Shown one piece after another: positions 27,614 through 36,422 of a stretch of 64,000 bases of DNA. The DNA lies in assembly GCA_049306095.1 (NCBI GenBank), contig JBAQPU010000037.1, forward strand, positions 1 through 64,000, written 5' to 3'. Within the stretch, counting starts at the first letter, position 1. Every line of letters begins with the position of its first letter. This stretch comes from UBA2336 sp049306095 (GTDB lineage Bacteria; Bacteroidota; Bacteroidia; Cytophagales; Cyclobacteriaceae). The notes below the pieces were generated by a model that saw only the letters and a program-made list of their open reading frames with translations, was not told the DNA's origin and made no database searches. The position numbers and the translations under genes were made by a program.

Positions 27614-28969
27614 ATGACCGACACTATAGTCGCACTTGCAACAGCCCAAGGGATTTCTGCCATTGCAGTCATACGACTATCCGGTAAAGACGCCATTGAT
27701 ATCACGCAAAAGGTTTTTAAAGGGAGAGACCTTCGTTATGTACCGTCACATACCATACACTTTGGTACCATTCAGCACGAAGGAAAAATTATTGATGAGG
27801 TCTTGGTTTCAGTTTTTAAGGAACCAAACTCTTTCACCCGGGAAAATGCTGTTGAAATTTCGTGTCATGGTTCACCCGTAATTGTAAAAGAGATCATTAA
27901 AGCCTTATTACAACAAGGCGCCCGCTTAGCCACACCCGGTGAATTTACCAAGCGTGCCTTTTTGAATGGCCGATTCGACCTGGCCCAGGCCGAGGCCGTG
28001 GCCGACCTGATTAACGCAGAAACAGAAAATGCGAGACAAGCCGCCATCAACCAAATGCGTGGCGGATTTTCAAAAGAGATCAATCACCTTCGTGAAGAAC
28101 TGATTCATTTTGCATCGTTGATTGAATTGGAATTGGATTTTGGCGAAGAAGATGTTGAGTTTGCCAAACGTGATGACCTGAAGAACCTAATCCTGAAGAT
28201 TCAATCCTATTTAAAAGCATTGATACAATCCTTTGATCAGGGGAATGTGATTAAGAACGGAGTGCCCACCGTTATTGCAGGAAAGCCAAATGCCGGCAAA
28301 TCAACCTTGCTGAATGTTCTACTAAATGAAGAGAAAGCAATTGTCTCAGACATTCCCGGCACCACCCGCGATGTGATTGAAGATGAAATCGTGCTGGGCG
28401 GAATAAATTTTCGATTCATTGATACTGCCGGATTGCGCGAAACAAAAGATGTCATTGAGGCGATGGGCGTTGAGCGTACACGTGACCGGATGAAAAAGGC
28501 CTCCTTAATCATTTACCTGTTTGATCTGACCAATACAACCTTTGAAGAGGTTCGCGAAGAGATACAAGAGCTTGAGGCTCTAAACATTCCTTATGTAAAG
28601 GTGGGCAACAAAATAGATCAGGCAGATCCGGCCCTCTTAAAAAAACTGGGGCGCGAAGGCTTTATTTTTATTTCAGCCGCGCAGCACACCAACATTGATC
28701 AACTGAAAGAAAAGCTTCTCTCCTTCTTTCATATTGCCACTGTTAAATCTGGTGATGTAGTCGTTACCAATTTGCGTCACTATCAAAATTTGCTGCAAAC
28801 CAACGAATCGTTAGGTCGTGTGCTGAAAAGCATGGAAGATGGCATCACCGGAGATTTCCTGGCGATGGATATCAGACAATCGCTTCATTACCTGGGTGAA
28901 ATCACCGGGGCTATCACAACTGATGATCTGTTGGAAAACATCTTTTCGAAGTTTTGTATCGGGAAGTAA
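27614..28969 (+). CDS. mnmE: tRNA uridine-5-carboxymethylaminomethyl modification GTPase MnmE
   Basis: A 451-residue GTPase which, with MnmG, modifies U34 of certain tRNAs. The N-terminal tetrahydrofolate-binding domain starts DTIVALATAQGISAIAVIRLSG and includes FTRENAVEISCHGSP. The G domain near residue 215 has the P-loop GKPNAGKSTLLN, DIPGTTRD, DTAGLR and NKID. The C-terminal helical domain ends in the diagnostic FCIGK, carrying the catalytic-site Cys. Full length. Confidence 0.97.
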   Translation: MTDTIVALATAQGISAIAVIRLSGKDAIDITQKVFKGRDLRYVPSHTIHFGTIQHEGKIIDEVLVSVFKEPNSFTRENAVEISCHGSPVIVKEIIKALLQQGARLATPGEFTKRAFLNGRFDLAQAEAVADLINAETENARQAAINQMRGGFSKEINHLREELIHFASLIELELDFGEEDVEFAKRDDLKNLILKIQSYLKALIQSFDQGNVIKNGVPTVIAGKPNAGKSTLLNVLLNEEKAIVSDIPGTTRDVIEDEIVLGGINFRFIDTAGLRETKDVIEAMGVERTRDRMKKASLIIYLFDLTNTTFEEVREEIQELEALNIPYVKVGNKIDQADPALLKKLGREGFIFISAAQHTNIDQLKEKLLSFFHIATVKSGDVVVTNLRHYQNLLQTNESLGRVLKSMEDGITGDFLAMDIRQSLHYLGEITGAITTDDLLENIFSKFCIGK

Positions 28970-29104
28970 AGAAACTCACGTTAACTGCACATTTCTTTGA
29001 GATATATCCCGAATGGAATGTGGCACGAAGCAAACTCCAATAATTTATAAATGACCTTACATGGGTAATAATTGAAACCTCCCCCGGTTTTGATCGTTCT
29101 AAAA

Positions 29105-29112
29105 TATGTTTG
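29105..29112 (+). promoter_or_regulatory. Candidate -7 box for the small orphan gene upstream of the RND operon
   Basis: TATGTTTG is an exact TAnnTTTG match ending 17 bases before the ATG at 29129. The 159 bases from the mnmE stop to this ATG hold nothing else that I recognise. Confidence 0.5.
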
Positions 29113-29128
29113 TAGTTTTGCCGCTCAA

Positions 29129-29566
29129 ATGTTCAAAAGAAGAGAAAATAGGGTTCATATCTGCACTGAAAAGGCGTATTCCTCAACCTGTTATATCACA
29201 GCTTACTTCTTCTTAGCGATTTTTGTTCATTTCGCAGCGCAGGCTGGCTTTAGCACAACGGTTACCAGCACAGGGCAAATTCTTGGTTTTCAAGCCAAGC
29301 ATAACAGCGCTCCATTTTACCAGCCCATTAACAATGAAACTCAGAGTGGTCATGTATTTGTAACCGAATTTCTGAAAGAAACCGAAGGACAGGAAAAGCC
29401 CCATTTTAGTAAGGTCTTTGATTTTCATGCCAGCCAATCGGTAATTAAAAACGCCACCTCTGGTGCATTAGAAAAATTTCGCCCCGAGTTTTTACGGTCG
29501 TTACAAAACCGACCATCATTATCACTCATCATTCTGCACCATTCCTGGAAAAGCTTCTTAAGCTGA
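29129..29566 (+). CDS. Small exported or membrane hypothetical protein
   Basis: The ATG at 29129 (MFKRRENRVHICTEK) is preferred because a -7 box lies 17 bases before it; the frame is open from 29072. The 145-residue product has one hydrophobic segment (CYITAYFFLAIFVHFAAQAGF) after a basic N-terminus, so it is likely inserted in or exported across the inner membrane. The rest is polar and unremarkable. I do not recognise the family. It precedes the RND efflux operon by about 125 bases and may be independent of it. Confidence 0.5.
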   Translation: MFKRRENRVHICTEKAYSSTCYITAYFFLAIFVHFAAQAGFSTTVTSTGQILGFQAKHNSAPFYQPINNETQSGHVFVTEFLKETEGQEKPHFSKVFDFHASQSVIKNATSGALEKFRPEFLRSLQNRPSLSLIILHHSWKSFLS

Positions 29567-29644
29567 TTTCCCATTCTTGAATTAAGTAAAGTCGTGTTAT
29601 AGCTTCCGCGTGTTTGCTTTGACACTAAGTTTATTCAATTACCG

Positions 29645-29656
29645 AAACCGCGGTTT
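29645..29656. promoter_or_regulatory. Palindrome before the RND efflux operon
   Basis: AAACCGCGGTTT is a perfect 12-bp palindrome followed by T residues, 36 bases before the membrane-fusion-protein ATG. ACCG (29641-29644) and CGGT (29651-29654) could also form a short hairpin, so it may be an operator for the pump or a weak terminator of the small upstream gene. Confidence 0.35.
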
Positions 29657-29691
29657 TTTTTAAATCAGTTTCATTTTTAACAAATCATTTT

Positions 29692-30777
29692 ATGAAGAGA
29701 ATTCATATTCTCACAATGGCAGCAACTTTTTGCATGTTGGCCAGTTGCAAACATGGTGAAGAGAAAAGTCATGAAGAAACTAAGTTTATTGTAACTACAC
29801 CCATAAAAAAAGACACAGTCGTATTCAACGAATACGTTTGTCAGATCCGGTCGATCCAACACATCGAACTCAGAGCGCTTGAGAAAGGATACCTCCAGCA
29901 CATTTATGTGGACGAAGGTCAGTTTGTAAAAAAAGGACAAATGATGTTTCAGGTAATGCCCCTGATTTACCAGGCCGAATTTCAACGGGCCCAGGCCGAA
30001 GTAAACTATGCTGAAATTGAGTACCTGAATACAAAAAGTCTTGCCGACAGCAACATTGTTTCACAAAATGAACTCGCGCTTGCCAAGGCTACGCTTGATA
30101 AGGCTAAAGCCGAGGTGTCGTTGGCTGAAGCTCACTTAAACTTTACAAAAATTTCGGCACCCTTTGACGGCATCATGGACCGGTTCCATGTCCGCCTGGG
30201 AAGTCTCGTAGATGAAGGTGAACTGCTGACTACCCTTTCCGACAACAGCAAAATGTGGATTTACTTCAACGTTCCGGAATCGGAATACCTCGATTACATT
30301 ACGCGGTCAAAATCGGATGAGGACAAAAAAGTAAAACTCCAGATGGCCAATCATAAGCTGTACGAATATCCCGGCTTTGTAGAAACCATTGAAGCTGATT
30401 TTAATAACGAAACCGGAAACATCGCTTTTCGGGCTACCTTCCCTAACCCCAAAGGCATTTTACGCCACGGTGAAACCGGGAATATTCTGATGCCGGTTTA
30501 TCTTCACAATGCCCTCATCATTCCTCAAAAGGCAACCTTTGAAATCCTGGATAAGAAATATGTTTTCGTTGTGGACGACAAAGGCGTGATTCAGTCAAGG
30601 CAAATTACGGTTGAGACTGAGATCCCTCACCTGTACGCTATCAAAAACGGACTTGATGAGCATGATAAAATTCTGGTAGACGGTTTGCGAAAGGTTAAAA
30701 ACAACGAGCATATTCAATACGAAGTGCACGACCCACGGCAAATTATTGCGCAGCTATACGCATTACACGCTGAATAA
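29692..30777 (+). CDS. RND efflux periplasmic adaptor (membrane fusion protein)
   Basis: A 361-residue lipoprotein (lipobox LASC followed by KHGEE). It shows the AcrA/MexA order: lipoyl half (LRALEKGYLQHIYVDEGQFVKKGQMMFQV), helical hairpin (about residues 95-140, rich in Ala, Glu and Lys), second lipoyl half (ISAPFDGIMDRFHVRLGSLVDEGELLTTL), and beta-barrel and membrane-proximal domains (FPNPKGILRHGETGNILMP). It links the inner-membrane pump to the outer-membrane channel. First gene of the adaptor-pump-channel operon; the pump ATG follows 21 bases after its stop. Confidence 0.93.
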   Translation: MKRIHILTMAATFCMLASCKHGEEKSHEETKFIVTTPIKKDTVVFNEYVCQIRSIQHIELRALEKGYLQHIYVDEGQFVKKGQMMFQVMPLIYQAEFQRAQAEVNYAEIEYLNTKSLADSNIVSQNELALAKATLDKAKAEVSLAEAHLNFTKISAPFDGIMDRFHVRLGSLVDEGELLTTLSDNSKMWIYFNVPESEYLDYITRSKSDEDKKVKLQMANHKLYEYPGFVETIEADFNNETGNIAFRATFPNPKGILRHGETGNILMPVYLHNALIIPQKATFEILDKKYVFVVDDKGVIQSRQITVETEIPHLYAIKNGLDEHDKILVDGLRKVKNNEHIQYEVHDPRQIIAQLYALHAE

Positions 30778-30798
30778 ATAACCTAAAATCCATCTAAC

Positions 30799-33700
30799 AT
30801 GTTTAGTAAATTTATTCAACGGCCAGTACTGGCGATCGCCATTTCTGTTGCCATTATTTTCCTGGGAATTCTGGCCATCAATACAAGGCCCATATCCCAG
30901 TTTCCGCAAATTGCACCTCCCCGTGTTAACATCTTCATCGCCTATCCAGGCTCCAGTGCCCAGGTATTGGTAGAATCAACATTGATTCCGCTCGAACGGG
31001 CCATCAACGGTGTACAGGGAATGCAGTACATCATCTCTGATGCGACCAGTGCCGGAGAAGCAACCGTTCAGATCGTCTTCGAACCTGGAACAGATCCTAA
31101 TGCTGCGGTTGTAAACGTAAAAACCCGTGTCGACCAGGTGATGAACAAACTCCCTGCACTGGTGCAACTGGAAGGTGTGATTATTACCCCTATTCAACCC
31201 AGCATGCTCATGTATGTCAACTTATATAGTACAGACAAACATGCTGACGAGAAGTTTTTGTACAACTATGCCAACGTTCACATTTTGCCAGAGCTTCAAC
31301 GCATCAGCGGAATGGGTCGCGCCCAGATTTTAGGTAGCCGCCAGTATGCCATGCGTATTTGGTTGAAGCCCGATCGTATGCGCGCGTACAACATCTCTAC
31401 TGAAGAAGTGATGGAGGCCATTAATGAACAAAGCGTAATCGGCAGACCGGGCCGCCTGGGTCAGGCTTCCGGAAAAACTCCACAATCGCTTGAATATGTA
31501 CTAACCTACAAAGGCAGATTTAATAAACCGGAGGAGTATGAAAATATTATTGTACGCGCCAATGCCGAAGGAGAAACATTGAAACTAAAAGATCTTGCTG
31601 AGGTTGAACTAGGTAGTGAATTCTTTGATATCTATTCCAATAAGGATGGATATCCTGCAGCATCTATTGTACTAAAACAAAACTTCGGCAGTAATGCCAG
31701 TAAAGTAATTGATGGCGTAAAAACAAAACTAAAAGAACTGGAAAGGGATTTCCCTCCGGGCATGAGTTACGAAATCAACTACGATGTTTCAAAATTTGTA
31801 AACGCTTCCATCGACAAAGTAATACACACACTGGTTGAGGCATTCGTGCTGGTGGCTCTTGTCGTTTTCCTCTTTTTGGGTGATTGGCGATCAACTCTAA
31901 TTCCTACACTGGCCGTTCCGGTCTCGCTCATCGGGGCGTTTGTATTTATGCAGATATTTGACTTAACCATCAACCTGATTACCCTCTTTGCACTCGTACT
32001 GGCCATTGGTATTGTGGTGGATAATGCGATTGTGGTGGTGGAAGCTGTACACACCAAAATGGAAGAAGAAAATCTTTCACCCTTTCTCGCCACCAAGAAA
32101 GTATTAGGTGAAATCAGCGGAGCCATTATTGCCATTACGTTAATTATGACGGCCGTATTTGTTCCGGTAGCATTCATGACAGGCCCGGTGGGAATTTTTT
32201 ACCGGCAATTCTCCATCACCATGGCAAGTTCTATTGTGCTCTCAGGTGTGGTGGCGCTAACGCTAACCCCTGTGTTGTGTGCCATGATCTTGAAAAATCA
32301 GCACGGCAAGCCAAAGAAAAAATCACCAGTAGATATGTTTATTGGCTGGTTCAACAGAAAATTTGAAAAGCTTACTGGTCGGTACACCTCCTTATTGAAC
32401 CTGATTGTCAACCGCAGGGTAGTAACCTTCGGCATTCTGATTCTGTTCGGGTTTGGCATTTTCGCAGTGGATAAAATACTACCTGCCGGGTTTATACCGA
32501 ATGAAGATCAGGGGATGATTTACGCCATCATTCAAACCCCTCCGGGCAGTACTTTGGAAACCACAAACGATGTTTCCAGAAAACTTCAGGCGATTGCGGA
32601 AGAGGTTGAAGGAATCCAATCGGTTTCGTCACTGGCCGGTTATGAAATTCTGACGGAAGGCCGGGGCTCCAATGCCGGAACGTGTATCATCAACCTGAAA
32701 GATTGGTCGGAAAGGAAACAGTCGGTGACTGAAATTGTGGAAGAACTGGAAGAGAAAACAAAAGAGATGGGCGCCATTGTTGAATTCTTTGAACCTCCTG
32801 CTGTTCCAGGTTACGGCTCTTCCGATGGTTTTTCGTTGCGCATGCTGGATAAGAACAGTACGATCGACTACCAGGAATTTGCCAAAGTAAACGATGAATT
32901 TATGCATGCCCTTGGCAAGCGAAAGGAGTTGACGGGCCTGTTCACATTTTTTGCGGCTAACTATCCGCAATATGAATTGATCATCGATAACGAGCTGGCC
33001 ATGCAAAAAGGTGTTTCCATTGGGAAAGCAATGGACAACCTCGACATCTTAATTGGCAGTACCTACGAGCAGGGTTTCATCCGCTTTGGAAATTTCTTTA
33101 AAGTGTATACCCAGGCAGCACCGGAATACCGCAAATTCCCTTCCGATATCCTGGACTTATTCATTAAGAACGATCGCGATGAAATGGTGCCCTACTCGGC
33201 TTTCATGAAAATGAAAAAAACACAAGGACCAAATGAGATTACCCGTTTCAACTTGTACACTTCTTCCTCCATCAGGGGAATTCCAGCGCCAGGGTATACC
33301 AGTGGCGATGCTATTCAAGCCATACAAGAAGTTGCAGCGCAAACCCTTCCACAAGGCTATGATATTGCATGGGAAGGACTCTCCTTTGATGAGGCTAACA
33401 GAGGCAATGAAGCGCTGTATATTTTTGTGGTCGTGCTCATTTTTGTTTACCTGATTTTAGCGGGTCAATATGAAAGTTTCATCATACCGCTTTCGGTAAT
33501 TCTTTCGCTTCCGGTTGGTGTATTAGGTTCATTCTTACTGCTCAAGTTTATGGGGCTTGCCAATGACGTATACGCGCAAATTGGTGTGATCATGCTGCTG
33601 GGGTTGTTGGGGAAAAACGCAGTATTGATTGTTGAGTTTGCCGTTCAAAAACATCAGCAGGGCTCAACCGTTCTGGCAGCAGCCATTGAAGGTGCGCGTG

Positions 33701-34029
33701 TACGGTTTCGCCCGATCCTGATGACTTCCTTTGCGTTCATCGCTGGGTTGCTTCCGCTTGTTATTGCAACGGGTGCCGGTGCTGTTGGTAACCGTACCAT
33801 TGGTGCATCGGCCCTGGGCGGTATGCTGTTCGGAACTGTTTTCGGAGTAATCATCGTACCGGGTCTCTACTTTGTTTTTGGCACCCTTGCTGAGGGTAGA
33901 AAACTAATCCAGGATGAAGATGAGAAACCGTTGAGTGAAGAGTATGTAGAAAACAACGATGAAGTATCGCTGATTAAAAAAGTATTGAAAAAAATCCGAT
34001 TTAAAAATGAAAAGAAGGATAATATATAA
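30799..34029 (+). CDS. RND efflux pump, inner-membrane subunit (HAE1/AcrB type)
   Basis: A 1076-residue, 12-helix RND transporter. The N-terminus MFSKFIQRPVLAIAISVAIIFLG and the two large periplasmic loops match hydrophobe/amphiphile pumps of the AcrB group. In TM4 the proton-relay motif reads GIVVDNAIVVVEAV: the first Asp is kept, but the second Asp of the AcrB pair is Asn (GAT AAT). The TM10 Lys is present in LLGLLGKNAVLIVEF. Substrate range cannot be deduced. The 3' end overlaps the channel gene by 23 bases. There is no TetR- or AraC-type regulator next to the operon. Confidence 0.95.
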   Translation: MFSKFIQRPVLAIAISVAIIFLGILAINTRPISQFPQIAPPRVNIFIAYPGSSAQVLVESTLIPLERAINGVQGMQYIISDATSAGEATVQIVFEPGTDPNAAVVNVKTRVDQVMNKLPALVQLEGVIITPIQPSMLMYVNLYSTDKHADEKFLYNYANVHILPELQRISGMGRAQILGSRQYAMRIWLKPDRMRAYNISTEEVMEAINEQSVIGRPGRLGQASGKTPQSLEYVLTYKGRFNKPEEYENIIVRANAEGETLKLKDLAEVELGSEFFDIYSNKDGYPAASIVLKQNFGSNASKVIDGVKTKLKELERDFPPGMSYEINYDVSKFVNASIDKVIHTLVEAFVLVALVVFLFLGDWRSTLIPTLAVPVSLIGAFVFMQIFDLTINLITLFALVLAIGIVVDNAIVVVEAVHTKMEEENLSPFLATKKVLGEISGAIIAITLIMTAVFVPVAFMTGPVGIFYRQFSITMASSIVLSGVVALTLTPVLCAMILKNQHGKPKKKSPVDMFIGWFNRKFEKLTGRYTSLLNLIVNRRVVTFGILILFGFGIFAVDKILPAGFIPNEDQGMIYAIIQTPPGSTLETTNDVSRKLQAIAEEVEGIQSVSSLAGYEILTEGRGSNAGTCIINLKDWSERKQSVTEIVEELEEKTKEMGAIVEFFEPPAVPGYGSSDGFSLRMLDKNSTIDYQEFAKVNDEFMHALGKRKELTGLFTFFAANYPQYELIIDNELAMQKGVSIGKAMDNLDILIGSTYEQGFIRFGNFFKVYTQAAPEYRKFPSDILDLFIKNDRDEMVPYSAFMKMKKTQGPNEITRFNLYTSSSIRGIPAPGYTSGDAIQAIQEVAAQTLPQGYDIAWEGLSFDEANRGNEALYIFVVVLIFVYLILAGQYESFIIPLSVILSLPVGVLGSFLLLKFMGLANDVYAQIGVIMLLGLLGKNAVLIVEFAVQKHQQGSTVLAAAIEGARVRFRPILMTSFAFIAGLLPLVIATGAGAVGNRTIGASALGGMLFGTVFGVIIVPGLYFVFGTLAEGRKLIQDEDEKPLSEEYVENNDEVSLIKKVLKKIRFKNEKKDNI

Positions 34030-35437
34030 ATCCGTTGCAACCATCGGCTTATCGGTATTTCTGTGGAGTTGCATCACACCACCGGTAACCGTTAAAACGG
34101 AAAGCAAGGCTGTCCCGGTGAGTTACGCACAAACGCAGGATACCGTTAATATGGTTAACCACAACTGGAAGCAATATTTCTCTGATGCCAATCTGATTGC
34201 CCTCATCGACACAGCCCTGAAAAATAATCAGGAGTTAAACATCATGATGCAGGAGATTGAAATCAGTAAAAATGAAATCCAGGCGCGCAAAGGAGAATAC
34301 CTCCCCTTTGTTGGTTTTGGTGCCGGTGCAGGCCTCGAAAAACCAGGAAGGTATACACGCGATGGATCCGTTGAGGAAAACCTGGAGATCAAACCCGGAA
34401 CAGAGTTTCCGGAACCGCTTGGCGACTACCGGTTTGGTTTACAGGCATCGTGGGAAGTGGACATCTGGAAAAAACTTCGGAATGCCAAAAAAGCCGCGGT
34501 GGTCAGGTACCTGGGTACAACAGAAGGTAAAAATTTCATGGTGACCAACCTGATTGCAGAGATCGCTAATAGCTATTACGAGTTAATGGCCCTCGATAAC
34601 CAGCTCAACATCGTTGAACAGAATATTGAAATTCAAACGGATGGACTGAGGATTGTCAAGCAACAGAAAGATGCCGCCAAAGCGACTCAACTGGCTGTAA
34701 ACCGATTTGAAGCGCTGTTACTGAATACGCAGAACCGTCAGTATGAAATCAGGCAGCAAATTATTGAAACCGAAAACAGGATACATTTTCTAACGGGAGG
34801 ATTTCATGAAAGCGTACCGCGAAACTCCGTTAACTTCAGTTCCATTGTATTGGACTCAGCGCAAGCCGGAATTCCTTCTCAGTTGCTATCCAACCGGCCG
34901 GATATCCGGCAGGCTGAATTAGAACTGGAAGCAGCCAAACTTGATGTGAAAGTGGCGCGCGCTAATTTCTATCCATCGTTGAGCATCGAAGCGGGAATTG
35001 GCTACCAGGCGTTTAATCCTGCGTACCTGATTAAACCCGAATCGATCCTGTATAATTTAGCTGGTGATTTAATGGCTCCGTTGATCAACCGGAACGCGAT
35101 TAGCGCGGCTTATAAAAATGCCAATGCAGCACAAACGCAGCAAGTCTATAATTATGAACGTACTATCTTAAACGCTTACCTGGAAGTTGTGAATCAACTT
35201 TCGAAAGTTGATAACTTTAAAAAAAGTTATCAAACGAAAGAACAGGAAGTGGATATCCTGATGCACTCCATCACAATTTCAAATAATTTGTTTAAATCGG
35301 CCAGGGCCGATTATTTGGAGGTTCTGCTGACTCAACGCGAAGCGTTGGAATCAAAAATGGATCTGATTGAAATCAAGTTGAAACAAATGAATGCCCATGT
35401 GGATATTTATAAATCGCTGGGCGGTGGCTGGAAGTAA
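34007..35437 (+). CDS. Outer-membrane efflux channel lipoprotein (TolC/NodT family)
   Basis: A 476-residue lipoprotein (lipobox LWSC followed by ITPPV). Two OEP repeats are visible: WKQYFSDANLIALIDTALKNNQELNIMMQEIEISKNEIQARKGEYLP near residue 45, and LLSNRPDIRQAELELEAAKLDVKVARANFYPSLSIEAGIGYQ near residue 290. This is the OprM/CmeC type of channel. It completes the tripartite efflux operon and is followed by a strong terminator. Confidence 0.93.
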   Translation: MKRRIIYKSVATIGLSVFLWSCITPPVTVKTESKAVPVSYAQTQDTVNMVNHNWKQYFSDANLIALIDTALKNNQELNIMMQEIEISKNEIQARKGEYLPFVGFGAGAGLEKPGRYTRDGSVEENLEIKPGTEFPEPLGDYRFGLQASWEVDIWKKLRNAKKAAVVRYLGTTEGKNFMVTNLIAEIANSYYELMALDNQLNIVEQNIEIQTDGLRIVKQQKDAAKATQLAVNRFEALLLNTQNRQYEIRQQIIETENRIHFLTGGFHESVPRNSVNFSSIVLDSAQAGIPSQLLSNRPDIRQAELELEAAKLDVKVARANFYPSLSIEAGIGYQAFNPAYLIKPESILYNLAGDLMAPLINRNAISAAYKNANAAQTQQVYNYERTILNAYLEVVNQLSKVDNFKKSYQTKEQEVDILMHSITISNNLFKSARADYLEVLLTQREALESKMDLIEIKLKQMNAHVDIYKSLGGGWK

Positions 35438-35463
35438 GCCGTTGGTTTGTTAGGATGATTTAC

Positions 35464-35506
35464 AAAACTCCATTTGTTGTTCGCAGCAAATGGAGTTTTT
35501 ATTTTT
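35464..35506 (+). terminator. Strong intrinsic terminator of the RND efflux operon
   Basis: A perfect 13-bp stem, AAAACTCCATTTG with CAAATGGAGTTTT, closes a 10-base loop and runs into a T-rich tail, 26 bases after the channel stop codon. Confidence 0.85.
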
Positions 35507-35509
35507 CTA

Positions 35510-35659
35510 GAAGCCATCTCAAAAATATTTCTATGTCTTTGTCCATTATGCTTCGTTGGCTTTTTCGCCCAGACTACTTCCAGTATGAGCTTCAAAAGCC
35601 GCCTTGCCTAATGGCCAAATACTTGAAAATCCACTAAAATCTATTTTTGAGATGGCTTC
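35510..35659. mobile_element. MITE-like element with perfect terminal inverted repeats
   Basis: The 18-base ends GAAGCCATCTCAAAAATA (35510-35527) and its exact reverse complement (35642-35659) bound a 150-bp element. Each end is flanked by TA, consistent with a TA target duplication as made by IS630/Tc1-mariner-type transposases, although an IS5-type target is also possible. The interior has no coding capacity for a transposase. It sits directly after the efflux-operon terminator, a neutral landing site. The rest of the gap to 35725 shows nothing recognisable. Confidence 0.7.
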
Positions 35660-35725
35660 TAAGTAAAATCGCAAAAGTCATTCCACATAAATCGTGGCAA
35701 GCAAGTCCGCAATAACCAGGATAAT

Positions 35726-36310
35726 TTAATCCTTTGATACCGGATCAATCATAATATGCGCACGGTGTGTACCGGGGTCCATAATCCATGGCATCCCCGG
35801 GGCTTCCGGCTTGGTTGGAAGACCTGTGCTTTCGGCTGTAGCCCACGGAATATACACCACGTACCTGAATTTACCTTTTGTTACTTCACCGGTGGTGGCA
35901 TTGTAGGCCTCTGCCGGTGCTGAGAATACCTGTAAATTGGAAGCCTGTTTGGGCATTACCAATTTGCCCGACTTCACTTCTTCCTCCCGAATGGTAAATA
36001 TTTCCTGGAATGTTTTCCCTACTGCCTTCAATTCTCTTCCTCTTGCCATAAACGGCTCAAGATCTTTATGATAACACGATACACTGAATCCATCTTGTTT
36101 GGGGTTATCGGCCAGGCACACCATTTCATTCGTACCCTTTCGAAGCAATACAAACTCACCTTTCGCATTGTAACCGTACACTGCGGCCCCTGCCCGCTTG
36201 TCGTCAGGTGCAGCCAAAACAGCCGTTTTAATTTGAACTTCTACTGATGGAATCTGAGCCCACAATGGTGTGCTGATCAATGCCAGGATAAAAGCACCTT
36301 TATATTTCAA
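35726..36310 (-). CDS. Exported hypothetical protein
   Basis: A 194-residue protein starting at a TTG (36310). The upstream frame holds no ATG before a stop. The signal peptide ends in STPLWAQ. The mature part is mixed alpha/beta with two cysteines (MVCLADNPKQDGFSVSCYHKD), which could form a disulfide, and a C-terminus rich in Pro and Gly (MPWIMDPGTHRAHIMIDP) where two His lie close together. I do not recognise the family. It may be a periplasmic binding or secreted protein. Confidence 0.6.
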   Translation of the reverse strand: MKYKGAFILALISTPLWAQIPSVEVQIKTAVLAAPDDKRAGAAVYGYNAKGEFVLLRKGTNEMVCLADNPKQDGFSVSCYHKDLEPFMARGRELKAVGKTFQEIFTIREEEVKSGKLVMPKQASNLQVFSAPAEAYNATTGEVTKGKFRYVVYIPWATAESTGLPTKPEAPGMPWIMDPGTHRAHIMIDPVSKD

Positions 36311-36422
36311 AATTGGTCGTTTAATTTTCGCTTAAGCAATTTATACAATTCTTATCATTTCAGGACAATGGTTTGACATTGCAACTATTTTACGTGCAGC
36401 ATGAACCTCCGGTTTCAAATTT

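Noticed and set aside
28970..29128. tRNA, tmRNA or other structured RNA after mnmE
   Set aside because: No cloverleaf, TpsiC-like GGTTCGA motif or other recognisable RNA signature was seen.
35407..35595. A minus-strand frame across the terminator and the MITE
   Set aside because: It runs through the efflux-operon terminator and a non-coding MITE and has no supporting motif.
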